Origin: an uncultured Saprospiraceae bacterium
Lineage (GTDB): Bacteria; Bacteroidota; Bacteroidia; Chitinophagales; Saprospiraceae
Direction: 5' to 3'
Length of the DNA stretch: 64,000 nt
Assembly (NCBI GenBank): GCA_943788055.1
Contig: CALSOU010000001.1
Coordinates: 62,001 to 126,000 of the forward strand
Numbering within the stretch: position 1 is the stretch's first letter; each line of letters begins with the position of its first letter. The notes beneath the pieces were generated by a model. That model was not told the origin of the DNA. It was given only the letters and a program-made list of their open reading frames with translations, and did not search any database. Of the stretch, positions 16,910 to 26,710 are shown piece after piece. The position numbers and the translations under genes are program-made.

Positions 16910-19900
16910 ATGAGATTAGTAAGTTATCTTATTACAGCCTTTTTCTTTATTGGTGTCCAAAGCAACTTGTACGCTCAATATATGATGCAAAATGCACTAG
17001 TAACTGACTGTGAAGGAACCCTCTCAGATAGTGACGAGGGACCTGGAGAAGATCAATATGATCATAATGAAGACTTTACTTTCACGATCTGTGTTGAAGG
17101 TGCATCCGCTATTACAGCAATCTTTGACTTTTTTGCCACAGAAGACACATATGACGTTTTAGCAGTTTATGACGGTCCTGATATTAATTCACCTCTTATT
17201 GCGGAATTATCGGGAGTATTGACAAACCCACCAACTCTTGTTGCTACTTCGGGCTGCATGACTTTTCACTTTGTATCTGACGATAATATTCTTGCTAAAG
17301 GATGGTTTTTGGAATGGATGGTAGAAGTCGATGAGTTTGCCGACCCTGATTTAACAATTGATTCACCATTGGACTGTCCTCTAGGATCCCTCGATGTAAC
17401 TATTGATCCAAGAATTCCTTGCAAAATTATCAGACCAGAAAATTTTCAATTGCTAGGTCCAGATGGAGCAGGAATTTCAAACGCGATTGCCTTGGACTGT
17501 GATGTAGATTCGACGGCTTCTATGTTCACTTTAGTGTTTGACGATAGTTTGAGTATAGCTGGAAACTACCAGATTATTTTTGATGGATATTTAGTCAATT
17601 CATGTAATGACAGCTTGTATTTAGAATCTCTTCTAAGTTTTCAGCTATCTGATTGTCCTTTTGATGTTGAAATTGTAGTAGTTGAACAAGCTTGCTTAGG
17701 GGATTGTGGTGAGCTAGAAGTTGAGATTTATAGTTCTGATATTGGTCCCTATGAAATTAGTTGGTCTCATACGTTTATAGATTCAGAGGTGGTTGAAATA
17801 TGCAGTGACACAATGATTTTAGTTACAGTTAGCGTTGAAAATGTCAATACTGGCACTACAGATAGTGACCAATACTTATATAGCTCTCTACCAGAACCTA
17901 AAATCTTGAATCCTTTCATGTCTGATACATTTTGTTCGACTTATGGAGAACATACATACAATGTTGACATACCAGGAGGCTTATGGACTTCTGATATAAT
18001 GAATAATGACGCAGATCGTCGATATAGATTTTGGCGATGGAGTGGATCTACGGGTTTACAGCAAGACTTTATTACTTATACGGATCCCAATGGTTGCGTT
18101 ACCTATGATACAGTTTTTGTGATACCAATTGATGCTGGATTAGATCAATCAGTTTGTATAGGACAAGATCAGTTGCAGTTAACTGGTAATAATACTAATG
18201 ATGGAAGTTGGCAAGGACCCAACACTACAACTGATGGTATTTTTACCACTACTGTTGCAGACACATTCGAAGTATCATTTATAAATAATGAAGGATGTGA
18301 GGATTTCAAAAGAGTCTTTGTGATTGATTCTATCGAATTTATAGAGATAGATACGATATGCAGTAACCAACGGGTTGATCTGTCAAACTACGTCAATTCT
18401 CTCGGGGGTACTTGGTCAGGTCCAGGCATTGGAAATTGGTATTTAGGCCGCTTAAGAGCATGGAAAGCCAACATCAATGCATGGAATACTTATTACTATG
18501 AAGTAGAAGGGTGCATTGATAGTCTGGAGATTTACGTGCAGGGGATTTGGGCAGGACCCGATCAGACTATTTGCTTGGAAACAGATGTTATACAATTAAA
18601 TAAAACTGGTGAATGGATAGGTCCTGGGGTATATAGTCCGTTGGATAGCACTTATGACGTAAGTACGTTGGGGCCTGGAAAATATGATGTTAGATTGCGG
18701 CAAGGCGGTTGTCAAGATGATTTTAAATTGACTATTTATGATGTATACTTGGACTTAAATGGACCAGATAGATATTGCTACAACACAGGATTAATTCCTT
18801 TGAGAGATGTTGTGACATCCAATCCCAAAGATGGTTTGTTTTCTGGAGAGGGAGTAGTTCAGAATGCAGGAGATTTGTTTTTTGATCCCTCGCTCGTTAC
18901 GGGAACGGTGACTCATGTCTATTTTGAAACACTTGGTTGCATAGATTCAGTTTTGATTAACATTGAAAAAGCCCTTGCACTTGATGATTATGTGTTTTGT
19001 GAAATCGGAAGTTTACAGAATTTAGACAATCAGGGTAACAGCGGTTATTGGGAAGGGCAGGGGGTTTTGATCCCAGAAACAGGATTGATCAATCCAGCCG
19101 AACTCACAGTTGGAAATAATGAAGTTTATTTTATAACTGAATTTGGATGTGTTAATCCGGTATCGATCGAATTATTGGCTTTTGCGGAAGCTGTAATTGA
19201 TAACATTGATGATAGTTATTGCTTCCAAGATACTAACTACATTGTTGACTTATCACCAGCAGCTGGAACTTTTATGATTGATGGTAATGTTTCAGCTCCA
19301 CAGATAAATCCGTCTGAGCTAGGATTTGGTAATCACGAATTAGAATATATTGTTGGTTTCGGAGAATGTGAAGATCGGCAAAGTGTCTATATAGCTGTAT
19401 CTGCTGCTATTTCGGGAGATGCCTACGCATTGAGAGATACGCTTTGTCCTAATGAGTCCACTTCTATTTTTGTTGATACTCAAGGAGGAGCTGATGACAT
19501 CGTTGCGATTTGGAGTCCAGGTCTGGGTTTTGGTAAAAGTCACTTTATATCCCCTGCTCAGAGCACGACTTATAATGTCACTCTTTCTGACGGTTGCTCT
19601 GATGATTTTAATATTTCCCTTGGAATTCACGTAATTGATACTTTTGATGTTCCCGTGTCCTATGGACCTGAAGTGTGCTATGGTGATAGTTCATTTATTG
19701 ATCTTAACTTAGATGATCCTAGCGAGTACGAGATCACATGGGATGGAGAGCTTAGCCCAAATGGAAATGTCCTAGAAGAACTACCTGGCAGCTATTTCGT
19801 CAATATTATAAATCAAGAAACTGGTTGTCAACAAAACTATACATTGGAAGTCCCTGGAGCGGATCCACTTGGAGCAGGTTTTAACTACACCCCAAATCAA

Positions 19901-20401
19901 GAATGCATTGATTTGATAAACAATGAAATCAGCGTGGTAGATCTTGCCTTTGGATTTACAGAAGGCTACATGAATTTCGGTATTAACGAGGACCAAGTAG
20001 ATATTTTGACTGATGATCTAGTTTATGAGTATAATAATATTGGGACCTTTGCTATCACTCAAGTGGTCGCAAACGAACTAGGTTGCACTGATACCCTAGT
20101 CCGTGAGATTTGTGTCGAAAACGTTGTTAAAGTTTACGTGCCAAATATCTTTACGCCTGATGGCGACGGTATCAATGATCTATTTACAGTATATGGAATT
20201 GGAATTACTAATTTTTCGATGAGAATTTATGATAGATGGGGAACGCAACTTTATAGCTCTGATAATATCGAGGGTAGTTGGGATGGAATACATCTAGGTC
20301 AAAGGGTGCAAGCAGGAGTATATTCAGTTGTTATTCAGTATGAGAATTTAGAAACCGGCAGAGCTAGCACTGAATTTTTTCCATTGACAGTCGTAAGGTG
20401 A
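16910..20401 (+). CDS. Giant T9SS-secreted surface protein: CUB domain and CHU_C sorting domain
   Basis: A 1163-residue protein with an N-terminal signal peptide (about 1-23). A CUB-like domain follows (about 35-135, with the typical YDVLAVYDGPD). Then come about 900 residues of beta-rich repeats with paired Cys and W-x-G-P/G-x-G turns. The last ~85 residues form the gliding motility-associated C-terminal domain (VPNIFTPDGDGINDLF, YDRWGTQLYSS, GVYSVVIQY). That domain directs export by the type IX system and surface attachment. As the last gene of the DUF1501 operon it is probably the exposed partner of the upstream lipoproteins. Ligand unknown; adhesion or a scaffold are guesses. Frame intact over 3.5 kb. 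Confidence 0.88.
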   Translation: MRLVSYLITAFFFIGVQSNLYAQYMMQNALVTDCEGTLSDSDEGPGEDQYDHNEDFTFTICVEGASAITAIFDFFATEDTYDVLAVYDGPDINSPLIAELSGVLTNPPTLVATSGCMTFHFVSDDNILAKGWFLEWMVEVDEFADPDLTIDSPLDCPLGSLDVTIDPRIPCKIIRPENFQLLGPDGAGISNAIALDCDVDSTASMFTLVFDDSLSIAGNYQIIFDGYLVNSCNDSLYLESLLSFQLSDCPFDVEIVVVEQACLGDCGELEVEIYSSDIGPYEISWSHTFIDSEVVEICSDTMILVTVSVENVNTGTTDSDQYLYSSLPEPKILNPFMSDTFCSTYGEHTYNVDIPGGLWTSDIMNNDADRRYRFWRWSGSTGLQQDFITYTDPNGCVTYDTVFVIPIDAGLDQSVCIGQDQLQLTGNNTNDGSWQGPNTTTDGIFTTTVADTFEVSFINNEGCEDFKRVFVIDSIEFIEIDTICSNQRVDLSNYVNSLGGTWSGPGIGNWYLGRLRAWKANINAWNTYYYEVEGCIDSLEIYVQGIWAGPDQTICLETDVIQLNKTGEWIGPGVYSPLDSTYDVSTLGPGKYDVRLRQGGCQDDFKLTIYDVYLDLNGPDRYCYNTGLIPLRDVVTSNPKDGLFSGEGVVQNAGDLFFDPSLVTGTVTHVYFETLGCIDSVLINIEKALALDDYVFCEIGSLQNLDNQGNSGYWEGQGVLIPETGLINPAELTVGNNEVYFITEFGCVNPVSIELLAFAEAVIDNIDDSYCFQDTNYIVDLSPAAGTFMIDGNVSAPQINPSELGFGNHELEYIVGFGECEDRQSVYIAVSAAISGDAYALRDTLCPNESTSIFVDTQGGADDIVAIWSPGLGFGKSHFISPAQSTTYNVTLSDGCSDDFNISLGIHVIDTFDVPVSYGPEVCYGDSSFIDLNLDDPSEYEITWDGELSPNGNVLEELPGSYFVNIINQETGCQQNYTLEVPGADPLGAGFNYTPNQECIDLINNEISVVDLAFGFTEGYMNFGINEDQVDILTDDLVYEYNNIGTFAITQVVANELGCTDTLVREICVENVVKVYVPNIFTPDGDGINDLFTVYGIGITNFSMRIYDRWGTQLYSSDNIEGSWDGIHLGQRVQAGVYSVVIQYENLETGRASTEFFPLTVVR

Positions 20402-20439
20402 TTTGAAAGTCAATTTGATACATGTTTCAAAACACATTA

Positions 20440-20767
20440 TTAAAAAATATATTTCTTCACAAAATAAGATTCATTTTTTTTGATAATCCTAAGAAAATCA
20501 TTGTAGGTTTTAGTTTCTGAACCAATCATTGGGAAGGTATTGGCATTAAATAAAGAATCCCAATCCAACCAATTCTTAACTTGTTTATTCCAAACCATCT
20601 TTTTTAGAATAGGTTTAAACTTTTCTCTTGATGAATTATAAAGTTTTTTATCATCCATCACGTTTGAAATTATTGTAATAAATGAATCTTCATTTTTATG
20701 TTAAAAAAAGTAATGGGTAATCATCTCCCATAAGTTTAGGCCAAACATAATTGTTTGGTAAAACGTA
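20440..20767 (-). pseudogene. Remnant of a glycosyltransferase-like gene
   Basis: On the minus strand an open 73-codon stretch (ending FLRIIKKNESYFVKKYIF) is preceded, in a second frame, by YVLPNNYVWPKLMGDDYPLLF. Joined across the T7 run and nearby A5 run at about 20690-20710, the two pieces read as the C-terminal part of a GT-B type glycosyltransferase. This identification rests only on the overall pattern. Two small indels would be needed, and nothing of the N-terminal half is visible upstream. The remaining sequence up to 21032 holds no gene I can support. Confidence 0.35.
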
Positions 20768-21032
20768 GCCCCCCCTATGCTAATATGTACAGATAGCAAA
20801 GAAGTAAGATTAGTTGTAGATAAACCTCATTTAAATAATGTGATTCCAAATTCAGAATTTAAGGCTATGCGGTCCATATTCTATAGACATCGATTTAAGC
20901 AAGAATGTTAGCAAAATTTGTCGTACTATCTTGTATTATTTATCGCAACTTTGTTTGACATTATCAAAACAATTTGAATGCCAAAAGTCTCATAATTTGC
21001 CTTTTAGGGAAAATAATTCAGAAGAAAAATTT

Positions 21033-21827
21033 ATGCGATATTTTATACAATTAGGATTTGATGGTACAAATTACCATGGTTGGCAGAAGCAAAAAAGTAC
21101 CGAAGCCACAGTTCAGAATGTGGTTGAACGAGCACTACACAAAATCCTAAAAAAAGATATTGTTGTTTATGGTTGTGGCCGCACTGATACTGGCGTGCAC
21201 TCTAGCCAATATGTTATACATATTAATCTTGATTCGGAGCCTTCATTTGATCTAAAATTTAGACTCAACAAAACTTTGCCGAATAGTATTGCTGTCTTCG
21301 AAGTATTCCTTGTCAGTGACAGATTGCATGCTAGATATAGCGCAAGATTAAGGACATATGATTATTTTATTCACCTTAACAAAGACCCAATACTATCCAA
21401 GTATAGCACATTTTGTGAACATATGATCTTGAATGTTGAGCTGATGAAGAAAGTAGTCGAATTACTTCTAAAGACCAAGGATTTTAAGGCAGTTGCAAAA
21501 AGACCAGATTTATATGATAACACTTTGTGTCAAGTGTCTAGTTGTCAGTTGTTTTATCATGAAGAACAGAGTAGATTGAGATTCACTATCACAAGTAATC
21601 GTTTTCTCCGAGGTATGGTCAGATTCTGTGTTTATTATATACTAGAAGTGGGCAGTGGCAGATTGTCATTTGGTGACTTTGAGAAGATTTTAAAGCAAAA
21701 AAAAGTAATTGATTATAAGAGACCTGCACCACCAAATGGTCTCTTTCTAAGTAAGGTCGAGTATCCGAGTATTGAACTGAAAGATATGCATCCCATGATC
21801 AAAATGCTCAAGTTGGGATTGGAATAA
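21033..21827 (+). CDS. truA: tRNA pseudouridine(38-40) synthase TruA
   Basis: The family starts MRYFIQLGFDGTNYHGWQKQ, so I place the start at this ATG; a longer frame upstream is not conserved. The catalytic Asp is D52 in GCGRTDTGVHS. Other family blocks are visible: FDLKFRLNKTLP, and the C-terminal NRFLRGMVRF with GRLSF. TruA isomerises uridines 38-40 in the anticodon arm of many tRNAs in the cytoplasm. The length of 264 residues is normal. It stands alone between decayed stretches and is intact. Confidence 0.93.
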   Translation: MRYFIQLGFDGTNYHGWQKQKSTEATVQNVVERALHKILKKDIVVYGCGRTDTGVHSSQYVIHINLDSEPSFDLKFRLNKTLPNSIAVFEVFLVSDRLHARYSARLRTYDYFIHLNKDPILSKYSTFCEHMILNVELMKKVVELLLKTKDFKAVAKRPDLYDNTLCQVSSCQLFYHEEQSRLRFTITSNRFLRGMVRFCVYYILEVGSGRLSFGDFEKILKQKKVIDYKRPAPPNGLFLSKVEYPSIELKDMHPMIKMLKLGLE

Positions 21828-21920
21828 AACTTTATGAATCCTCGTGTCTATCAGATCTAATTTATAGTTAATATCTACTGTACATTTATAGAATTTTATC
21901 CACATTGTGATGTTAAAGAT

Positions 21921-22152
21921 TTAGTTTGATACTCTACATAATGTCGAAAGTGATTCCCAGATTTTCAACAGTGAGCTGTGGAATAGTGTCAATTTATATT
22001 TTTTTGAAGTTTTGTAAGGTTGAGCTGGAATCGTAAGGATTAAATATTCTAATATGAGATCATCGCTACCCCAGTATTTTATAATTTTCAACACTCCTAG
22101 TATGTTTTTCTTTAACCCTCAGACCATCATCCTCAATTTTGTAAAATTCCAT
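21921..22152 (-). pseudogene. Probable decayed gene on the minus strand, family unknown
   Basis: Two short minus-strand open stretches adjoin at about 22066. One has 28 codons from an ATG (MEFYKIEDDGLRVKEKHTR) and ends at TAG. The other, in a shifted frame, continues with SDDLILEYLILTIPAQPY for about 48 codons. The amino-acid composition looks coding, but I recognise no family. The rest of the 530-base gap between truA and the PLP-enzyme gene shows nothing else. Confidence 0.25.
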
Positions 22153-22357
22153 AACTTGCTCAACATTTTATGAAGTGAAGCAGAAATTCGCTAAGGTAAA
22201 TTTTCGATCATTGTATAAATACCATACAAATCTTTATATATGCAAAGTCTCATTGAAGATTTTAAGCTATAGCATGTATGAAAAAAGAAAAATTCTTAGT
22301 CGCTAATAATCAAAACAATTTGGAATTACCATAATTCTATTTACACAGAAGTTGCAT

Positions 22358-24220
22358 ATGGAAAATGCTAGAATAATAGACTACGTCAAAGAGGTTTTAC
22401 AGAGTTTACCATTAGATTGGTTAAACCTCACTACACACCGACTTGATATTTATAATGAAAAATTGGCCAAAAGTGAATTTTTGGATGAGTTTTCCGAATT
22501 ATTTGACAAAAATGAGGCTTCTAATCAGGCTCTAAGTCAACTACCAACTGCCTATGATTATATACGGTTGGGTCACCCGTTGTCATGTGTACTTGAATGG
22601 GCTATTGGAGAGATTAATGACTTGAAATCAAGAAATGTAATTAGCTTTTCTTCCAAGTCCGCTCCGATTCTTGCCATTCTAAGGAAGAATCATTTAGACA
22701 AAAAGCAGACCCAGATTATCTATAATGGAATCGCCCCAGCTTATCTAGAATTTGAGGAGTTGCGTACTGTGTATAATTATGACTTTGAACTACGTCACAT
22801 TAGCAAAGTTGAGGAGATTGCCAAATTCAAGGGTATCACAATATATGTCTCTCAGCACGTTGAATTTTTTAGGATTGATATAACTTTTCTAGATGAATCA
22901 ATCAAGGTCGATTTCTTTGTCAATCTTCATAAAAGTCTTGGAAGTGTTTTAATTGTAAATCGTGAAATCGATGAAGTCTATATTTCTGAAATCCAGCATG
23001 TTCGTAGAAGAGAAACAATTGCAATGACTCCGGCAGATTGCCTCATTGCGTTGGAGTTAATAACAGGGAAATCAAAGATTTTCTTGCATGGTAGTCAGCC
23101 TGATTCTAACAAGTCGGCAGTACTAAAATCAATCAAGGATATTACAGGTGCGAAGTCAAACCCTGCTGTAGGATCTAGCGGTCTCTCAATACAATATGCG
23201 ATCATGATGGGACTGATTGATGATACACAAGAAAATCATAAGGGTAAAGCCATCAAGTTCCTTGTTCCACCAAATTGCTATGGAGGGACTAATGACCAAG
23301 CTAGGCGTGTTGCAGCATGTAACGATAATGTTGAAATAGTAGATTTGCCGGTTGATCGGGAGCATGATATGGTTGACAGCGTCAATGCTGTTCTAGATTG
23401 GGTCGCTAGTCAGGATGCAGTGCCATATATTATTGCTGAAATTCCAACTAATCCTCGTGTGGAGGTGCCTAATCTGATTGAGTTAAGGAATGCATTAGCT
23501 AAAACAAGGCGGACGCCGAGTGGAGAAAAAGCAATTGATCCTGTTTTTATACTAGATCAAACGTTTTGTCCAAATGTGCTTTTCCTTGGAGAAGGCAAAG
23601 TACTTTCAACAGTTCGTACAATTTCATATGCAAGCGGATCAAAGTTTCCAAGCGGAGGTCTCTGCACTGCTGGCTACTGCGTAGTGAATGAACCCGCAAA
23701 GTCTTTAATGGAAAAGATCCAATTTCATCTAGAATTATGTGATAATGAAGCTACAGATCTTCAATATGAGATTCTTGCAAAACAGCTCCCTTCGATGAAT
23801 CAGAGAATAGCTGACGCTTATAACAATACCAGAGAGTTTGTTAGCTTTATAGAAGAGACTTTACCAAAAGCAAAAATCAACTTTGTTTCCGAGAAATTAG
23901 CGAGCGAGGGATTTACTCCATCTGTATTTTCTTTAGACCTCCCATCGAGGGGTGATTCTCATGAAGAGCGGGAATCCTATAAAAGAGCTCTCAATTATAA
24001 GTTGATCAAAATGATGATCACCAAGATTCCTAGTGAGAGTAAATACTGTGTCAGTTATGGTCAATTAAAGGGATGTTATTGGACAATTCCCGCCACATCA
24101 ACTCAAGGGACTACTAAAGAGGGCGACAAAGACTACATTGCCAGAGTCTCATTATCACAAGAATTGGATTTAGAATTGCATAAGCAAGTATTTTTAGAAT
24201 TTGTCGAAAGTATAAGTTGA
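22358..24220 (+). CDS. Large PLP-dependent enzyme, Cys/Met-metabolism (cystathionine synthase-like) family
   Basis: The C-terminal ~390 residues have the fold-type I pattern of the Cys/Met family: AVGSSGLSIQYAIM, PPNCYGGT, a pyridine-nitrogen Asp in FILDQTFCPN, and the PLP lysine K429 in ASGSKFPSGG. These enzymes act on sulfur amino acids or related substrates in the cytoplasm. The protein is 620 residues, against about 400 for the usual family. The N-terminal ~230 residues contain YDYIRLGHPLSCVLEW and VISFSSKSAPILAIL, which look like a second, degenerate copy of the aminotransferase N-arm. Exact substrate unknown. ATG chosen over a TTG two codons upstream. Confidence 0.75.
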   Translation: MENARIIDYVKEVLQSLPLDWLNLTTHRLDIYNEKLAKSEFLDEFSELFDKNEASNQALSQLPTAYDYIRLGHPLSCVLEWAIGEINDLKSRNVISFSSKSAPILAILRKNHLDKKQTQIIYNGIAPAYLEFEELRTVYNYDFELRHISKVEEIAKFKGITIYVSQHVEFFRIDITFLDESIKVDFFVNLHKSLGSVLIVNREIDEVYISEIQHVRRRETIAMTPADCLIALELITGKSKIFLHGSQPDSNKSAVLKSIKDITGAKSNPAVGSSGLSIQYAIMMGLIDDTQENHKGKAIKFLVPPNCYGGTNDQARRVAACNDNVEIVDLPVDREHDMVDSVNAVLDWVASQDAVPYIIAEIPTNPRVEVPNLIELRNALAKTRRTPSGEKAIDPVFILDQTFCPNVLFLGEGKVLSTVRTISYASGSKFPSGGLCTAGYCVVNEPAKSLMEKIQFHLELCDNEATDLQYEILAKQLPSMNQRIADAYNNTREFVSFIEETLPKAKINFVSEKLASEGFTPSVFSLDLPSRGDSHEERESYKRALNYKLIKMMITKIPSESKYCVSYGQLKGCYWTIPATSTQGTTKEGDKDYIARVSLSQELDLELHKQVFLEFVESIS

Positions 24221-24445
24221 GATTCGTATTTAGATTCTCTCTTATTCTTGAATAATTTTTATTGAATCTTAACGTGCAATAAGATAAAGGTTTGACCGTT
24301 CGTTTACCCCTAGTCCAAGTTAAGTATGCTTTAAATTGCTAACATAGAGCTCGTTGCGATTACTAAAATACTATCATGAAGTACCAAAGTAAAATATAAA
24401 ATTTCCTGTGGACAAGGACATCACAAAAGAGAGTTCTAAAGCTAA

Positions 24446-25594
24446 CTAAAAGTTGATTTCTTCGCTATCAATAATATCCATGTATCTCTTTATCTTCTTT
24501 AGAATCACTTTTAAGTGATGTGTTTCATCTCTTGTTACAAAGCTTATAGCTTTGCCCGATGAATTTGCTCTTCCAGTACGGCCAACTCTATGGACAAAAT
24601 CTTTAGGGCTTCTCGGGAGTTCATAGTTTATAACATAGGGTAAATCATTAATGTCTATTCCTCTAGATATGAGATCTGTTGCTACTAAAACAAGCAGATT
24701 TCCTGATTTGAATCTATCAAGAGCATTCATTCTAGCAGATTGACTCTTTTTTCCGTGTATTGATAAGGCCTGAATTCCATTTTTATTTAGTTTAGAAGCT
24801 ACCTTGTCAGCCTTATTACCTGATGATGTAAATACCAGAACTTGTGACATTTTTTCTTCTTTGATCAGATATCTAAGAAAAGGTCCTTTCCGTTCCTCAC
24901 TGACAAAATATCCAAAGAGATTGATCAATTCAATATCGTCTTCTTTGTTCTCAATTTTAACTAATGCAGGCTCATTGAGCAAGACTTTATTTATGCTAGA
25001 GAGCTGCTCACTCAAAGTTGCAGAGAATAGAGCATTTTGCCTTTTCCTTGGTAACAAAGCTAAAACGCTTTCCATTTCTTCTTGAAAACCTATGTTAAGC
25101 ATTTTGTCAGCCTCATCAAGAACTAGAATTTCAACTTTTGATAAATGCACTGCATTTGAACGATGTAAATCAAGTAATCTTCCAGGAGTGGCAATTAATA
25201 TTTCTACACCCATCATTCCTTTCATTTGTGGATTTATGGATACACCCCCATACACGACAAGTGATTTAATCTGAGTGGGTAGGTTTTTCGATAAGTCATG
25301 GAACACTTGTGAAACTTGTACCGCGAGTTCTCGTGTTGGAACAAGTACAAGAACTTTTGGAGCCCTACCTCTTTCGCTACTAGGATTTGATAAAAGCTTG
25401 TCTAAAATTGGAATTGCAAAACTTGCGGTTTTACCAGACCCTGTCTTTGCAATACCTAATATGTCTCTTCCTTGCTGAATAATAGGTATTGCTTGCACTT
25501 GAATAGCTGTCGGCTTCTTGAAGCTATTAATACTAATACTTTCAAGTAGTGCCGGGTGAATGTCTAGTTTTTTAAAATTCATAGTTTGACTCAT
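24446..25594 (-). CDS. DEAD-box ATP-dependent RNA helicase (RhlE-like)
   Basis: All helicase motifs are present: Q motif (KPTAIQ, 27-32), Walker A AKTGSGKT (49-56), PTREL (86-90), DEAD (160-163), SAT (191-193), and HRVGRTGR near the end. The start is taken at MSQTMNF; the upstream in-frame TTG would add 16 poorly conserved residues. The 382-residue protein has a minimal core with a very short C-terminal tail, like RhlE proteins of Bacteroidota, which help ribosome assembly or mRNA turnover at low temperature. It is transcribed alone toward the PLP-enzyme gene. About 225 bases between the two stops hold no gene. Confidence 0.92.
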   Translation of the reverse strand: MSQTMNFKKLDIHPALLESISINSFKKPTAIQVQAIPIIQQGRDILGIAKTGSGKTASFAIPILDKLLSNPSSERGRAPKVLVLVPTRELAVQVSQVFHDLSKNLPTQIKSLVVYGGVSINPQMKGMMGVEILIATPGRLLDLHRSNAVHLSKVEILVLDEADKMLNIGFQEEMESVLALLPRKRQNALFSATLSEQLSSINKVLLNEPALVKIENKEDDIELINLFGYFVSEERKGPFLRYLIKEEKMSQVLVFTSSGNKADKVASKLNKNGIQALSIHGKKSQSARMNALDRFKSGNLLVLVATDLISRGIDINDLPYVINYELPRSPKDFVHRVGRTGRANSSGKAISFVTRDETHHLKVILKKIKRYMDIIDSEEINF

Positions 25595-25700
25595 TTTGAA
25601 AATCGAAATTGATTTCACCGATGAATATTCAATAATAGGCAAATTTAAGCGTGGAAGAGTCTAAACACACATATAGCTTACTGATTATTAATAATCCAAA

Positions 25701-25937
25701 TTAAGTAGTCCCGAAATGATTAAACTTAATAGCAATCATGTTACCGACTGATAAAAATCGTGATTGCTTTGTTAAGAAATGCTGAATTGGTAATCTGAAA
25801 GCTTCAAATTGACTTATGTTTTGATCTTGGGAAATATACATTCCTTTAGTAATTCTTGATGGGCTAAGCGTTTGCTTATCTATTGAACAAGATTTATATT
25901 TAAAGAATTTAAACTGTTTTTGTCCAAAAATGCACAA
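25701..25937 (-). CDS. Hypothetical short ORF or gene fragment
   Basis: A 78-codon minus-strand frame starting at TTG. The text (for example SRITKGMYISQDQNISQF and RFLSVGNMIAIKFNHFG) has a plausible coding composition but matches no family I know. There is no ATG near its start, which favours a fragment of a lost gene. Nothing else is seen in the 400 bases between the helicase and the next plus-strand gene. Confidence 0.2.
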   Translation of the reverse strand: MCIFGQKQFKFFKYKSCSIDKQTLSPSRITKGMYISQDQNISQFEAFRLPIQHFLTKQSRFLSVGNMIAIKFNHFGTT

Positions 25938-26018
25938 GTGTAAAATACTTACTATGAGTCTATCATAATAATCTAATTTCGAGTTACCAAAAAAATGCTA
26001 ATTTTGATTCAAAAAAAA

Positions 26019-26363
26019 ATGGCAGATAATCAATTTATCATTGAAGAGTTCTTTTATTACAAAGTTTTCCTTTATGGCAGAACAGCAGGTGGAGAAAAGA
26101 CAGACTATAGTATTCAACTTAACTTACCTTCTGGTAAAGCTATATTGAGATTTACTAGAGACTTTGCTCAAGAGAATACATACGAGAAAATAGGTGATAA
26201 GTACAAGTTCTATGTATATCTACGCGCCGAAAAGTATCCTGCTTTTATTGATATACTAAGATATGAAAAGCCGTTATTCTTTTTTTATGATCTTCAGAGT
26301 AATGAAAGTTATATGACTACTTCTGACGAACCAGTTGGTGAAGAGGAGCCAGAGAACGGCTGA
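26019..26363 (+). CDS. Conserved-looking hypothetical protein, 114 residues
   Basis: The start is set at the ATG of MADNQFIIEEFFYYKVFLYG; an in-frame ATG eight codons earlier follows an A-run and seems to be leader. The protein is a compact alternating strand and helix domain with an acidic tail (DEPVGEEEPENG), has no signal peptide and should be cytoplasmic. The segment LPSGKAILRFTRDF is probably two beta-strands. I do not recognise the family. It is directly followed by the remnant of an ABC ATPase gene, so it may once have been part of a longer operon. Confidence 0.55.
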   Translation: MADNQFIIEEFFYYKVFLYGRTAGGEKTDYSIQLNLPSGKAILRFTRDFAQENTYEKIGDKYKFYVYLRAEKYPAFIDILRYEKPLFFFYDLQSNESYMTTSDEPVGEEEPENG

Positions 26364-26366
26364 AAG

Positions 26367-26625
26367 TGAATAAGAAAGCTTTCAAGTTATATGGAGGCCA
26401 AAAGCAAAAGGTTGTAATAGCTAGATCGCTAATAAATAAACCGAGAATTATCATCGATGACAGCTTACTAGCAATCTTGACAGTAAGAATTCAAAGACTG
26501 TATTTGATGTTTAACGTGAACCAAGCGAAGAACTAGATATTCCTATGCTAATTGTCAGGTATGATTATGTTTTTGCGTAGAAAATAGATAGGATTATTGA
26601 AATGGAGGATTGTAGAATGATGTGA
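26367..26625 (+). pseudogene. C-terminal remnant of a LolD/MacB-type ABC ATPase
   Basis: In successive frames the sequence still spells the ABC signature GGQKQKVVIARSLINKPRII, then NLDSKNSKTVFDV, ELDIPMLIV and KIDRIIEMEDCRMM. These are the order and spacing of the last ~85 residues of a LolD-like ATPase. Walker A is missing. At least two frameshifts and an in-frame TAG separate the pieces, and the Walker B Asp-Glu-Pro-Thr part is scrambled. An intact relative is encoded at 58266. This is clear decay, not sequencing noise in one position. Confidence 0.7.
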
Positions 26626-26710
26626 TGATTCAAAGACCAGATAATACGCTATACCAATAAGAGGAGGTTTTATCATTAGAACGTATATTTATAAAAAAAA
26701 ATCAACTTTC

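Noticed and set aside
19340-19630. Minus-strand ORFs of 60-107 codons inside the large genes
   Set aside because: They are shadows of well-supported coding sequence on the other strand, have no family pattern and often lack a leader.
20400-21032. Possible RNA gene in the spacer before truA
   Set aside because: No tRNA-like T-loop, no conserved hairpin series; the sequence is better explained by a gene remnant and AT-rich leader.
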